Positions 1-7,826 of a stretch of 64,000 nt of DNA are shown one piece after another (the first letter of the stretch is position 1; the number at the start of each line of letters is the position of its first letter). Made by a program: the position numbers and the translations under genes. The stretch is from assembly GCA_903875575.1 (NCBI GenBank), contig CAIQWJ010000052.1, positions 62,001-126,000 of the forward strand, read 5' to 3'. The notes under the pieces are model-generated. The model was not told the origin of the DNA and ran no database searches. It saw only the letters and a program-made list of their open reading frames with translations. The stretch comes from an uncultured Acidobacteriia bacterium. GTDB lineage: Bacteria; Acidobacteriota; Terriglobia; Bryobacterales; Bryobacteraceae.

Positions 1-346
1 CGGCGGTGACGAGGGCGTCCTGGAGGTTGGGGTCGTCGGAGTAGACGCGGTCCTGAGAGATGTCGAAGTGGGCGAGGGCCATGATGTTTTCGCAGATGGT
101 GGGGACGGTGCGGAGACGCCAGGCCTGGCTGATGGCGGCGGTGGCGAGGAAGGTTTCGGTATCGCCTACCGGGGCGAGTTCGGCCATGAAACCGGCGGCA
201 AAGGCGTTGTAGCGTTCGCGATCTTCGGGGGAGAGGATCAGGGTTTTGGCTGTGAGGCCGTGTTTGTACGCGTTGTGACGGGTTTTGGCCTTGGATTCCG
301 GGGTCTTTGGGCCGGGTTTTTGGTGGGTGGATTCAGCGTTCGTCAT
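1..346 (-). CDS. hypothetical protein, 3' end outside window
   Basis: The reading frame is open from an ATG at 346-344 to the window edge, giving about 115 residues without the C-terminus. It begins MTNAESTHQKPGPKTPESKA and continues with a basic, Asn/His/Gly-containing stretch (residues about 20-35, RHNAYKHGLTA). That start is typical of a large, uncharacterised family of small proteins common in Acidobacteria and Planctomycetes; I recognise the pattern but know no function. No membrane segment or signal peptide is visible. The frame on the opposite strand has unnaturally Gly-rich composition and is a shadow. Confidence 0.6.
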   Translation of the reverse strand, partial: MTNAESTHQKPGPKTPESKAKTRHNAYKHGLTAKTLILSPEDRERYNAFAAGFMAELAPVGDTETFLATAAISQAWRLRTVPTICENIMALAHFDISQDRVYSDDPNLQDALVTA

Positions 347-479
347 GCTTAGGGTTTAGCATGCGCTGGGGATGGGGTTTTGGCGAAAATTTATTATATT
401 GCTGATTTCAGGGTAGATATAGTTACAAAATCGACAATACCGTTATCTGTCAACTCTTGATTGGGCACAATGTTCCGAC

Positions 480-713
480 GTGGAAAGTGTTCCTGGCCGG
501 GTAGGCGGAGTGTGGGTTCTGCGCGATACGCGGATGCCCGTCTCCGTCATTTTCCAAAATCTCGAATATGGCTCCAGTATTGAGGAGATCATCGAGAATT
601 ACGGTGTGACCCGCGCCCAGATTCAGGCTGTCCTCGATTTTGCGGCGCAGAGCGCCGCACCGCCTTCCTTGCCGCCCGATCCGGCGCGTGCCACAGATGC
701 GCATACTCTTTGA
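480..713 (+). CDS. DUF433-type antitoxin
   Basis: The protein is small and soluble, with the hallmarks of DUF433, the antitoxin half of a VapB-like toxin-antitoxin pair: VGGVWVLRDTRMPVS (degenerate form of the usual G-GTR-PVS motif), then SIEEIIENYGVTRAQIQAVLDFAA, a helix-turn-helix-like end shown here only in part by SIEEIIENYGVTR. The earliest ATG/GTG/TTG start in frame is GTG at 480. However, the frame is open back to 423, and the codons just before 480 read LDWAQCSD, which looks like the normal N-terminus of this family. The true start is therefore uncertain, possibly CTG at 447. The expected toxin gene begins at 697 but is cut short. Confidence 0.7.
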   Translation: MESVPGRVGGVWVLRDTRMPVSVIFQNLEYGSSIEEIIENYGVTRAQIQAVLDFAAQSAAPPSLPPDPARATDAHTL

Positions 714-804
714 CAAGAGCGCTGGGCAACTCACCCTGGCAACTCGTAGTTCTGCATCTCGGCGAAATCAGGTACGGGGCGGAGTGCATCACGCAGCCTC
801 ATGA
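697..804 (+). pseudogene. truncated PIN-like (DUF5615-type) toxin start
   Basis: An ATG at 697 overlaps the end of the DUF433 antitoxin gene, where the partner toxin normally starts. The first residues, MRILFDKSAG, match the typical opening of DUF5615-like PIN-fold toxins (family knowledge). After about ten codons the resemblance ends, and the frame closes after 35 codons at 802-804. The short repeat GGCAACTC around 725-746 may mark the break. I read this as the 5' stub of a toxin gene lost by deletion; a chance ORF is possible. Confidence 0.45.
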
Positions 805-946
805 TTGAGTTGACATGCGCCTGGAGGACCTGCAGCCGTTCACGCGGAGTCAACGAAAGCATCCAGCGGATCAGGGAGACGTCCCCGCCGCTGGCCGCCT
901 CCTGCGCCGATGCAGATATCGCGTCGCCGCTATTTACCGGATCCAT
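731..946 (-). CDS. small hypothetical protein (orphan partner-type gene)
   Basis: The gene encodes 71 residues from ATG 946, with AGGAG just upstream although only one base away; a TTG at 970 is an alternative start. The centre reads LIRWMLSLTPRERLQVLQAH followed by a basic, helical tail. I associate this type of small protein with genes placed directly before a nucleotidyltransferase-like gene in Acidobacteria and related soil bacteria. Here no such partner follows: the gene runs tail to tail into the toxin stub on the other strand, overlapping it at 731-804. Function unknown. Confidence 0.5.
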   Translation of the reverse strand: MDPVNSGDAISASAQEAASGGDVSLIRWMLSLTPRERLQVLQAHVNSIMRLRDALRPVPDFAEMQNYELPG

Positions 947-1011
947 GCTCCTGAGTTTACTGCCTGGCAATAGATCCTGGATTTGACGCTACCGACCCAA
1001 CCTGACGCCGC

Positions 1012-1752
1012 TCAAAGCACCCAGCCCTCAAGCCACGAGCGCGATATCGCTTTCCATGTTTCGTTGAAGTAGAGGCCCGTGGCCGTCAGGCCCACAGCAA
1101 TGACGAGAAAGGCCGCCACCAGGAAGTGTTTCATGATCCGATTCCGTTTCCAGTCCCAGAGAAACATGAGAAGGATGAGGAGCAGATTGCCTCCCTCGTA
1201 GAACAGGTAAGTGCCGGGAAAGGTAGTTGGTGCGGGCAGAAAGAGGCTCACTAACCGGGAAAAGCCGGCGTCGCTGATGCAGATGGTGGCCAGAATGAGC
1301 ACGCGTCGATGGGCGGCGGAGTTGCGACGCAGGAGAATGCCCCAGGTCAGCAGCACGGCCATACAAATGACTCCGCTGAAGGCGATGGAAAGGAATTGAG
1401 GAGGGAGCGTACCTGGAGTCTTCAGGTTCAGGGCCTGCCAACTGAGTTCGGACCAGGGGGCGATCACGACGATAAGAGCGGCGTAGCCGGCCGCAAACCA
1501 GCCGAAACGACGATGGAAGCGGACGTTGCCCGTTTCGACCATGAGAACAAGCGCGGTAGCGATGAGCAGCCAGAGCGTGGTGGCGATGGCATGTACGTGG
1601 ACGATCCGGGGAACGGGCGGCTGCTCGTGGAGATAGTTGTGGAGATCAAAGCCGAAGCCGACGCCCACGAAGAGCCAGAAGATTGCAAGCCACACCAGCG
1701 CGGCCCGGCGATCGTCACGCGCTGGCCAGGATGCGGTCGTATGGATTTGCAT
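1012..1752 (-). CDS. polytopic membrane protein of unknown function
   Basis: 246 residues from ATG 1752. The sequence has about seven hydrophobic segments, beginning after a short polar N-terminus: ALVWLAIFWLFVGVGFG (residues about 17-33), then IATTLWLLIATALVLMV, a segment around AAGYAALIVVIAP, one around FSGVICMAVLLTWGILL, and a C-terminal hydrophobic helix before a short WLEGWVL tail. Conserved-looking histidines lie in the first loops (LHNYLHEQ, IVHVHAIAT). This resembles uncharacterised seven-helix proteins of soil bacteria; I cannot name a function. It is divergent from the DinB-like gene at 1837. The frame is open further upstream, but that extension is low-complexity and lacks support. 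Confidence 0.7.
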   Translation of the reverse strand: MQIHTTASWPARDDRRAALVWLAIFWLFVGVGFGFDLHNYLHEQPPVPRIVHVHAIATTLWLLIATALVLMVETGNVRFHRRFGWFAAGYAALIVVIAPWSELSWQALNLKTPGTLPPQFLSIAFSGVICMAVLLTWGILLRRNSAAHRRVLILATICISDAGFSRLVSLFLPAPTTFPGTYLFYEGGNLLLILLMFLWDWKRNRIMKHFLVAAFLVIAVGLTATGLYFNETWKAISRSWLEGWVL

Positions 1753-1836
1753 AGGAGCGATCATACTACGTGCAATGGCTCTGACATTTTGCGACCAGCA
1801 TTCAAGGTTACTCTGATTCCAGGGAGGTATCTGATC

Positions 1837-2293
1837 ATGAAGAACCTGTTCGATGCGACGGTGGCGAATGAAGTGAAGACCCGGCTGGGTAAACTGGGGC
1901 CGCAAAATGAGAGGCACTGGGGCAAGATGACGGCGGCGCAGATGCTGGCGCATTGCTCGGTGAGTATGCAGTGGGCGGTGGGAGAAACGGTGCCCGACAA
2001 GATCGCGCTGCCCATGCGTCTGGTGGGGCGACTGGTGAAGCCGATGGTGTTTCGGAACGAAGATCCGCTGCGGAAGAATTCGCCGACGGCCCCCCAGTCT
2101 GGTTGTGACGGACGAGCGGGATCTGGGGAAGGAGCGGGATCGGCTCGCTGGACTGATTGACAGATTTGCGGCGGGAGGGGCGGCGGGGTGCACGAGGAAT
2201 CCGCATAGTTTCTTTGGGAAGCTGACGCCGGAGGAGTGGGCGATGTTGACGTACAAACATCTGGACCATCATTTGCGGCAGTTCGGGGTGTGA
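1837..2293 (+). pseudogene. DUF1569/DinB-like protein, frameshifted
   Basis: An AGGGAGG ribosome-binding site at 1821-1827 precedes ATG 1837. The first 85 or so codons read MKNLFDATVANEVKTRLGKL and continue with HWGKMTAAQMLAHCSVSM, the metal-site-like start of DinB/DUF1569 proteins. The frame is broken at a run of six C (2090-2095). Dropping one C gives SPTAPSLVVTDERDLGKE and a normal C-terminus with FGKLTPEEWAMLTYKHLDHH, ending at 2293. The restored protein would be about 151 residues. Family function is unknown, with a four-helix bundle and His-containing metal site by analogy to DinB. Either a real inactivating or phase-variable frameshift or a sequence error explains this. Confidence 0.75.
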
Positions 2294-2401
2294 ACGCCGC
2301 AAGTTTCGGGTACAACATCAAACGATTCCGTTGCCGGAACGACGCTGGCCGTCGGACAAATAGGTAAGATCCGGGCTCATCGTATGGGTCTGGAATCGGT
2401 C

Positions 2402-2578
2402 ATGGCCCTGAGCGACGAACGAAAACAGCAAATTCGCGAAGAAGAGATCGAGCGAATACGTGTACGCAACGAGTTGCGCGGCGTCAGTAGTCCGCTTAGG
2501 GTATTCGTATTTTGGGGCGTTGTGATCGCGAAAGCTGTTTTGCTCTGGGCCGTGGTGAGCAGTTCCCACAATCATTGA
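2402..2578 (+). CDS. small single-span membrane protein
   Basis: 58 residues from ATG 2402. An upstream ATG at 2384 is in frame, but the sequence MALSDERKQQIREEEIERIR fits a recurring acidobacterial small-protein start, so the later ATG is preferred. A charged, helical N-terminal half is followed by one hydrophobic segment, VFVFWGVVIAKAVLLWAVV, and a short SSSHNH tail, giving a predicted cytoplasmic N-terminus and a C-terminal membrane anchor. No function can be assigned. It lies alone between the DinB-like gene and the ankyrin gene, convergent with the latter. Confidence 0.55.
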   Translation: MALSDERKQQIREEEIERIRVRNELRGVSSPLRVFVFWGVVIAKAVLLWAVVSSSHNH

Positions 2579-2603
2579 TCCGGATTGTCTCGCAAAGCAG
2601 GAG

Positions 2604-3410
2604 CTAAGCTGCGCGCGACAACGCTTTGATGGCCGCCGGCTTGTTCCATTTGCGGGCGGTGTCGAGGGGTGTCAGGCCGGCGGAGTCCGTGGCGTCGGGA
2701 TCGGCACCGAGTTCCACGAGGGTTCGGACTGCGTTGGCGTAGCCGAGGAAGGCCGCTTTGTGAAGCGCAGTCTGGCCGGCGGGGTCGCGCGAATTCACGT
2801 TCCAGCCGGATGCGGCAAGGTAGCGCAAAGCCGGGATGAGGTGCTCAAAGTGCCAGTCACAGCTTGCGTGGAGAATGGACGTTCCCAGATTGGGATCGGC
2901 TCCTGCTTTGAGGAGTTGATCGGCAACCTGAAAGTGAGCGGTGTGGCCGACGGCCATCAGGAGCGGCGTGGCATGACGCCAGATTGAGTTCACGGCGTGC
3001 GGGTTTGCGAGATCGCGCACTGCGGTCAGCATGTCGGGTTCGGGAAGACGCGAGGCGGAGGCGAGCCAGAGGTCGGTCATGCCGGTGGGGTGCGGTGTGG
3101 CGGGTTGGGATTCGCGAAGGAGGTCGGCGGCGGGTTGCAGCCCGCAAAAGGCCGCGAGTTCATAGGGGGTCATGTCGAGAGAGGTGGAGCGGAGGCGCGG
3201 GTCGGCCCCATGGCGGAGTAAGGCGCGGACGGTTTCGACGTGACCGGCGTGTTTGGGGGCGGTGACGCGGAATTCGAGGGTGCGGCCGAGCGGGGTTTGA
3301 CGCCATGTGGTTGGGGCGATTTGGTTGGGGTCTGCACCGGCGGTGAGAAGGCGGTCTACTTCGGGGGCGTTGCCGGCAAAGCAGGCGTTGTGGAGGAGTT
3401 GCCACTTCAC
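2604..3410 (-). CDS. ankyrin-repeat protein
   Basis: 268 residues from a likely GTG start at 3410 (reading VKWQLLHNACFAG). Several ankyrin repeats are visible. The repeat consensus recurs as LLTAGADPN (residues about 23-31), LLRHGADPR (about 70-78), LLKAGADPN and LVELGADPD, with TPL/ALHKAAFLG starts between them. Ankyrin arrays mediate protein-protein contacts; the partner is unknown. No signal peptide is seen from the chosen start. The frame continues open far upstream with no further ankyrin-like sequence, and it would overlap the divergent gene at 3530, so the short form is preferred. Confidence 0.75.
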   Translation of the reverse strand: MKWQLLHNACFAGNAPEVDRLLTAGADPNQIAPTTWRQTPLGRTLEFRVTAPKHAGHVETVRALLRHGADPRLRSTSLDMTPYELAAFCGLQPAADLLRESQPATPHPTGMTDLWLASASRLPEPDMLTAVRDLANPHAVNSIWRHATPLLMAVGHTAHFQVADQLLKAGADPNLGTSILHASCDWHFEHLIPALRYLAASGWNVNSRDPAGQTALHKAAFLGYANAVRTLVELGADPDATDSAGLTPLDTARKWNKPAAIKALSRAA

Positions 3411-3529
3411 GGGAACCAGAATAACCTGGGGGTGGGCAGTCGGCGGGGAGGTTGAGCCGCTGGTTCGGGCTCCGGATCTGAGCTGATTCCGTGAGCATCG
3501 TACAATTTCAGTCTGACGAGCGCGAAATA

Positions 3530-4873
3530 ATGAGCCATCCCACCCAACTCCATCGTGAAGCAATCCAGCCGGTCTGTATGGACGTGCTGGAGGCGTTCGA
3601 TTCGTTTCGACTGGAGACGCGATCGGCAACGCTGGACGGGTCTGCACCGTTGCGCGCGGTGCAGGGCTGCCGGCCATTTCTCGACGGCAATGAAGCCGGG
3701 CTGCATTTACAGTTTCGCTATCCGGCGATGCTGGTATGCCGGGAGGGGCAGGCAAAGCTCCGCCTGAGCGAGAAGGGCAGAAACGCCGCGACCAAAGACT
3801 ACGCGGCCCGGGTGGAAGAGTTGGTGGCCGCAGGTCATCTGACCGCCGACGGCTACTGGCACCGGCAATTGCAGATGGGCTTTGTCACACAGGAGGGCGA
3901 GACGCTTCGGGTGTGGACAGGGTACCTTGTCAAGCCCGCTTCCGATGTTTGGATTCTGGTATCTACGGCGTACAACCGCCGCTGCATGGTGGACGTGCGC
4001 GAGTACATTCTGAGCGATACCTCGGCATTCGTGCCGCTCTTTGTGGAACTGGACCTCAGCACGCTGAGCCACGAAGAGACGTGGCTCGATACGGAACTGG
4101 CGACATTGACCGCGTTGCGTCCGAATGTCAGGGTGCAGATTCGATCGCTTCGGGAAGATCCTGAGCCGGGGCAGAGATTTGTCGACTTCTTCAGCGCGGA
4201 GTCGCTGGAGCGGCGTGCGACGACGAAGGTCTCGGGAGACTACCGCCAAAAGACGGCACACCTGCCGGATGAAGAGACACCCGGGGCTGGCGCGGTTTGC
4301 GGTTTTGCGTATTGCGGGGGCCAGCCCCATCTGCTTTCCGCGGGACGGTTCGAGCGGTTTCTGACGGCCGGCGGCATGGCGGAGAACGACCCGGCCGGTC
4401 GCACGCTGGAGTACGGCGTGACGCATGCTTTATACGATCTGCACTTCCGTTGGGCCGGCGTGAGTCTCCGCGTCATTTCAAGGCCATCCAAAGAAGACGT
4501 GGACAGACTGATGGAGGAATGGTCGGAGTTGTATGGCACCGATCCGGCGGAGAGGATACGGTTTTGGTCAAACTACATGATGCCCTCGCGCGGGCCGCAG
4601 CGCGGGGAGCCGTACCTGACGCTGAGTGGCTGGGTTCTGGCGCGCACGCCGCCGGGCTGGAGCAGCATTCTGGACGCTTATTCTTTTCCCGATATCCAGG
4701 GGATGCGGGGCGTGATCGCTCACGACACATATCCTGGGGCGTTGCCGCAGTTTCAGTTCTGCGCGCCGGGGGAGTTTCGAATGGCCGCGGGAACGCCTGT
4801 AGGACGGAACCTGCCGGTACCGAGGTCTCTTCTGCAGGCTGGATATCGGAACGTCTCCCGTTGCATTCGGTGA
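3530..4873 (+). CDS. unrecognised 447-residue protein, possibly duplicated domain
   Basis: ATG 3530 is chosen over an in-frame GTG at 3491. The protein is soluble, with no signal peptide or membrane helix. Two segments look weakly alike: about residues 120-170 (TGYLVKPASDVWILV followed by an acidic, beta-rich stretch) and about 365-420 (SGWVLARTPPGWSSIL then HDTYPGALPQFQF and GTPVGRNLPVPRS). The second resembles uncharacterised proteins of the DUF6065 type (from memory, unverified). A 51-residue acidic peptide is encoded 78 bases downstream in the same direction. Function unknown. Confidence 0.6.
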   Translation: MSHPTQLHREAIQPVCMDVLEAFDSFRLETRSATLDGSAPLRAVQGCRPFLDGNEAGLHLQFRYPAMLVCREGQAKLRLSEKGRNAATKDYAARVEELVAAGHLTADGYWHRQLQMGFVTQEGETLRVWTGYLVKPASDVWILVSTAYNRRCMVDVREYILSDTSAFVPLFVELDLSTLSHEETWLDTELATLTALRPNVRVQIRSLREDPEPGQRFVDFFSAESLERRATTKVSGDYRQKTAHLPDEETPGAGAVCGFAYCGGQPHLLSAGRFERFLTAGGMAENDPAGRTLEYGVTHALYDLHFRWAGVSLRVISRPSKEDVDRLMEEWSELYGTDPAERIRFWSNYMMPSRGPQRGEPYLTLSGWVLARTPPGWSSILDAYSFPDIQGMRGVIAHDTYPGALPQFQFCAPGEFRMAAGTPVGRNLPVPRSLLQAGYRNVSRCIR

Positions 4874-4951
4874 ATTGCCGTGTCGGTCAGGTTGGCGGAA
4901 GAATGAGGTAGAATCTCTGTGAAGGCATTCCGCCTCATGGAGGATCAGACG

Positions 4952-5107
4952 ATGGCTGACCAGGTAAAGCAGACCGATAACGCGACAGAAGATTCTATTC
5001 CCGCTTCCGAAAACGGCGCTCTGGAGGGTGCCGAGTTACTGCCGGACGATGCCGATGGAGTTGCCGGCGCGGGCCAGGCATGGAATCATAACCAGGGCGC
5101 CGCGTAG
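4952..5107 (+). CDS. small acidic peptide, possible precursor peptide
   Basis: 51 residues from ATG 4952, chosen because GGAGG (4939-4943) lies eight bases before it; in-frame ATG 4937 and GTG 4919 are poorer. The N-terminal two thirds are acidic and hydrophilic. The end contains ELLPDDADGVAGAG followed by QAWNHNQGAA. The LLPDDADGVAGAG part resembles double-glycine type leaders (LSDEELDAVAGG-like) of secreted peptides; this is resemblance only. The gene sits 78 bases after the unrecognised protein and 220 bases before motA. It may equally be a short hypothetical protein. Confidence 0.5.
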   Translation: MADQVKQTDNATEDSIPASENGALEGAELLPDDADGVAGAGQAWNHNQGAA

Positions 5108-5327
5108 TAGACTTCGGCGCAAGACGTGCCGAGTCAGTATTCATAGTGTGTGGCATATAGGTGCGTCGCCGGGAACAGTGGGGACAGGATCGCTGGCCGT
5201 GCAGGCGTTTCACGTTTAGGGGATCGCTCAACGGCGGGGATCAGGCCTTGCCTGACGTTCGGTGTCGTCGTCTCTGCCGGGTTCCCTCGATTTTTCAGCT
5301 GCCTGGCCGATTAGTTAGCTTAGACCT

Positions 5328-6233
5328 ATGTCAGCGATTCTTGGTATCGTGCTGGTGTTTGTGGCTGTTATCGGTGGATTCCTCCTCGAAGACGGCAAGC
5401 CGCTGGTACTGGCGCAGCCAAGTGAGTTGATCATCATTGTGGGTGCGGCGATCGGGACGATGCTGGCGGCGAATCCGCTGACGGTGATTGCGACCATCCT
5501 CAAGAGCGTTGGTGGCGTGCTGGCCGGCAATCCGTACAACAAGGCGTACTACCTGGAAAGCCTGAAGATGCTGTATGAGATCTTTCAGTTTGCGCGGCGG
5601 AGCGGGCTGGCGAAGCTGGAAGGCGAGGTGGAGAATCCCGAGAAGAGCCAGACGTTTTCGAAGTATCCAAAGATGCTGCGGGACGTTCACATGCTGCATT
5701 TCATTTGCGACACGCTGCGGATGTCGACTTCCGGGGTGGTGACGGCGTACGATCTGGATGCGATTCTGGAAAACGATATTGAAGTGCATCATCAGGAGGA
5801 AATGATCCCGGTGGCGGCGCTGATCACGATTGCCGATGCGCTGCCAGGGCTGGGGATTGTGGCGGCTGTGCTGGGCGTGGTGATCACGATGGGGGCGCTG
5901 AGCGGACCGCCGGACCAGATTGGAAAAAAGGTGGGGGCGGCGCTGGTGGGCACGTTTCTGGGGATTCTGTTTTCGTATGGGGTGGTGTCGCCGATCGCAA
6001 ACAACGTGGAGAAGATTGTGAATGCGAACACGCAGTTCCACGAAGTGCTGCGGGCGGGAATGGTGGCGTTCGCGAAAGGCATGGTGCCTGCAATTGCCGT
6101 GGAGTATGCGCGGAGGGCGGTGCCGCATAAGGTCAGGCCAACCTTCCGGGAGGTGGAGGCGGCGTGTAAGGGCGCTAAGGTGGCGGGGCTTCAGGACGCA
6201 GGTCAGGCGGCTGCGGCCGCGAAGACGGGCTGA
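5328..6233 (+). CDS. motA: flagellar motor stator protein MotA
   Basis: 301 residues, the usual MotA length. It has two N-terminal membrane helices (MSAILGIVLVFVAVIGGFLL and IIIVGAAIGTMLAANPLTVI), a large cytoplasmic loop and two C-terminal helices. The two prolines important for motor function are present in IADALPGLGIVAAVLG and YGVVSPIA. MotA with MotB forms the proton-conducting stator of the flagellar motor in the inner membrane. No motB gene follows; only a seven-codon start with a ribosome-binding site is found at 6289. It could work with a MotB encoded elsewhere, or belong to a gliding or exporter-type stator. Confidence 0.93.
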   Translation: MSAILGIVLVFVAVIGGFLLEDGKPLVLAQPSELIIIVGAAIGTMLAANPLTVIATILKSVGGVLAGNPYNKAYYLESLKMLYEIFQFARRSGLAKLEGEVENPEKSQTFSKYPKMLRDVHMLHFICDTLRMSTSGVVTAYDLDAILENDIEVHHQEEMIPVAALITIADALPGLGIVAAVLGVVITMGALSGPPDQIGKKVGAALVGTFLGILFSYGVVSPIANNVEKIVNANTQFHEVLRAGMVAFAKGMVPAIAVEYARRAVPHKVRPTFREVEAACKGAKVAGLQDAGQAAAAAKTG

Positions 6234-6288
6234 CTGGCCCCTGCCCTGCTGGATTGCGGCATGGATGCCTTGTCCTGAGGAAACATCG

Positions 6289-6312
6289 GTGGCAAAAGAG
6301 GCACGCAAGTAG
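6289..6312 (+). pseudogene. possible motB start remnant
   Basis: Downstream of motA, GAGG (6277-6280) is followed eight bases later by GTG GCA AAA GAG GCA CGC AAG TAG, that is V-A-K-E-A-R-K-stop. Basic starts of this kind are usual for MotB, which should follow here. Nothing downstream resembles MotB before the convergent glcD gene at 6369. I interpret it cautiously as the stub of a deleted motB; chance is a real alternative for so short a sequence. Confidence 0.2.
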
Positions 6313-6368
6313 CGGTGGATCGCTCCCTGATTACGGAATGGGAGTCACTTGCAATGCAACTGCCTCCG

Positions 6369-7820
6369 CTATATCTCGTTCCCCGCCGTCAACGGCCGCT
6401 GCCGAATCTCCATACACCCGCACCCAGTCGGCAGCATCTTCCCCGGATTAAACCGGCACTCCGGATCGAACAACGCCTTCAGCCGCGCCATGCAATCCAG
6501 CGACTCCGCCGAAAACAGCCGCCCCATCATCTCGTTCTTCTCCATCCCGACCCCATGCTCCCCGGTGATCGACCCACCCACCGAAATGCACCACGCCAGA
6601 ATCTCCTCGCCCGCCGCTCTCGCCTTCTCCAGTTCGCCTTCTACATGCGAATTGAAAAGGATAATCGGATGCATGTTCCCGTCGCCCGCATGGAAGATAT
6701 TGCTGATACTGAGCCCGGAATCCTTCGCTACTTCCGCAATCCGCCGCAGCGTCGGCGCAATCTGCGTGCGCGGCACCACCCCATCCTGCACGTAATACGA
6801 CGGACTGACCCGACCCACCGCGCCGAACGCGTTCTTGCGGCCCTTCCACAACAAATCCCGCTCCTCAGCCGTCTTCGCGACGCGCACTTCCCGCACACCG
6901 CACTTCAGGCACGCCTCGCGAATCTGCTCTACCTGCTCTTCCACAGCCTCGGTCAAACCTTCCAGTTCGATCAGCAGCACCGCCGCGGCGTCCTTCGGAT
7001 ACCCGGCGTGTGTCGCGTCCTCCACCATGCGGAGCATCTCGCCGTCCAGCATCTCCACCGCCACCGGCGTGATCGCCTGCGCCGTGATCTCCGCCACCGT
7101 ATCGGCGGCGTCTGAGGCGGCATTGCAAATCGCCAGAATCGTCTTCACCCGCTCCGGCTGGCGCATCAACCGCACCACAATCTTCGTGGTCAGCGCCATC
7201 GTGCCTTCCGATCCCGTCAGCAGCCCGATCAAATCGTAGCCCGGCCCATCCGCGCTCGTCGTGTGAATAGAACCATCAGGCAGCACGTACTCCAGCCCCA
7301 GAATGTGATTCGTTGTCACCCCGTAAGCCAGCGTATGTGGACCGCCCGCATTCTCAGCCACATTGCCGCCGATCGTGCAGGCCCGCTGGCTCGAAGGATC
7401 GGGCGCATAAAAGTAACCGAACGGAGCCACAGCCACCGAGATATCCAGATTCACCACCCCGGGCTCCACCGTGGCGCGCTCGTTCGCAATGTCGATCTCG
7501 ACAATGCGATTCATCCGCGCAAAGCCGACCATGATGCCGCCCGCGCGCGGAATCGCCCCGCCACTCAGTCCGGTGCCGGCGCCGCGACCCACCAGCGGCA
7601 ACTTGTACTCGGCGGCAATCCTGACGATTTCGGAGACTTCTTTGGTGGTGCGGGGGAAGACAACAATCTCAGGCCGCGATTTATCCACACTGCCGTCGTA
7701 TTCATACAGCGCGAGGTCATCGGCGCGGTCGAGCACGCCCTTCTCGCCAACGACGTCGAAGAGTCTGAGCCGGGCTTCCGCGGGGATCGTGCGGCGTTCG
7801 TAAGTAGCGGTCTCGCTCAA
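6369..7820 (-). CDS. glcD: FAD-linked glycolate oxidase subunit GlcD
   Basis: 483 residues, full length for the GlcD/D-lactate dehydrogenase family. The N-terminal FAD-binding (PCMH) domain shows PLVGRGAGTGLSGGAIP (residues about 75-91) and TIGGNVAENAGGPHTLAYG. The C-terminal FAD-oxidase domain shows HAGDGNMHP and GSITGEHGVGMEK. The enzyme oxidises glycolate (or another 2-hydroxy acid) to glyoxylate, feeding electrons to the respiratory chain with GlcE and GlcF. Neither of those genes is adjacent; a TlpA-like gene lies six bases upstream on the same strand. The closely related D-lactate dehydrogenases cannot be excluded by sequence alone. Confidence 0.88.
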   Translation of the reverse strand: MSETATYERRTIPAEARLRLFDVVGEKGVLDRADDLALYEYDGSVDKSRPEIVVFPRTTKEVSEIVRIAAEYKLPLVGRGAGTGLSGGAIPRAGGIMVGFARMNRIVEIDIANERATVEPGVVNLDISVAVAPFGYFYAPDPSSQRACTIGGNVAENAGGPHTLAYGVTTNHILGLEYVLPDGSIHTTSADGPGYDLIGLLTGSEGTMALTTKIVVRLMRQPERVKTILAICNAASDAADTVAEITAQAITPVAVEMLDGEMLRMVEDATHAGYPKDAAAVLLIELEGLTEAVEEQVEQIREACLKCGVREVRVAKTAEERDLLWKGRKNAFGAVGRVSPSYYVQDGVVPRTQIAPTLRRIAEVAKDSGLSISNIFHAGDGNMHPIILFNSHVEGELEKARAAGEEILAWCISVGGSITGEHGVGMEKNEMMGRLFSAESLDCMARLKALFDPECRFNPGKMLPTGCGCMEIRQRPLTAGNEI

Positions 7821-7826
7821 GTCAGC

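Noticed and set aside
68-352. Plus-strand frame rich in Gly/Glu/Phe
   Set aside because: Codon composition is that of a shadow; the opposite strand carries a better supported gene.
1309-2160. Long plus-strand open frame over the membrane-protein gene
   Set aside because: It is the antisense of a gene with clear membrane segments up to 1752; only its last part coincides with the real DinB-like gene start at 1837.
2604-3755. Long N-terminal extension of the ankyrin protein
   Set aside because: Residues before GTG 3410 have no ankyrin pattern, are Arg/Pro-rich and overlap the divergent gene at 3530.
5108-5327. Possible riboswitch in front of motA
   Set aside because: I looked for cyclic-di-GMP type aptamer motifs and found none convincing.
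5331-6308. 325-residue minus-strand frame across motA
   Set aside because: His/Arg-rich shadow of a gene with conserved MotA motifs on the plus strand.
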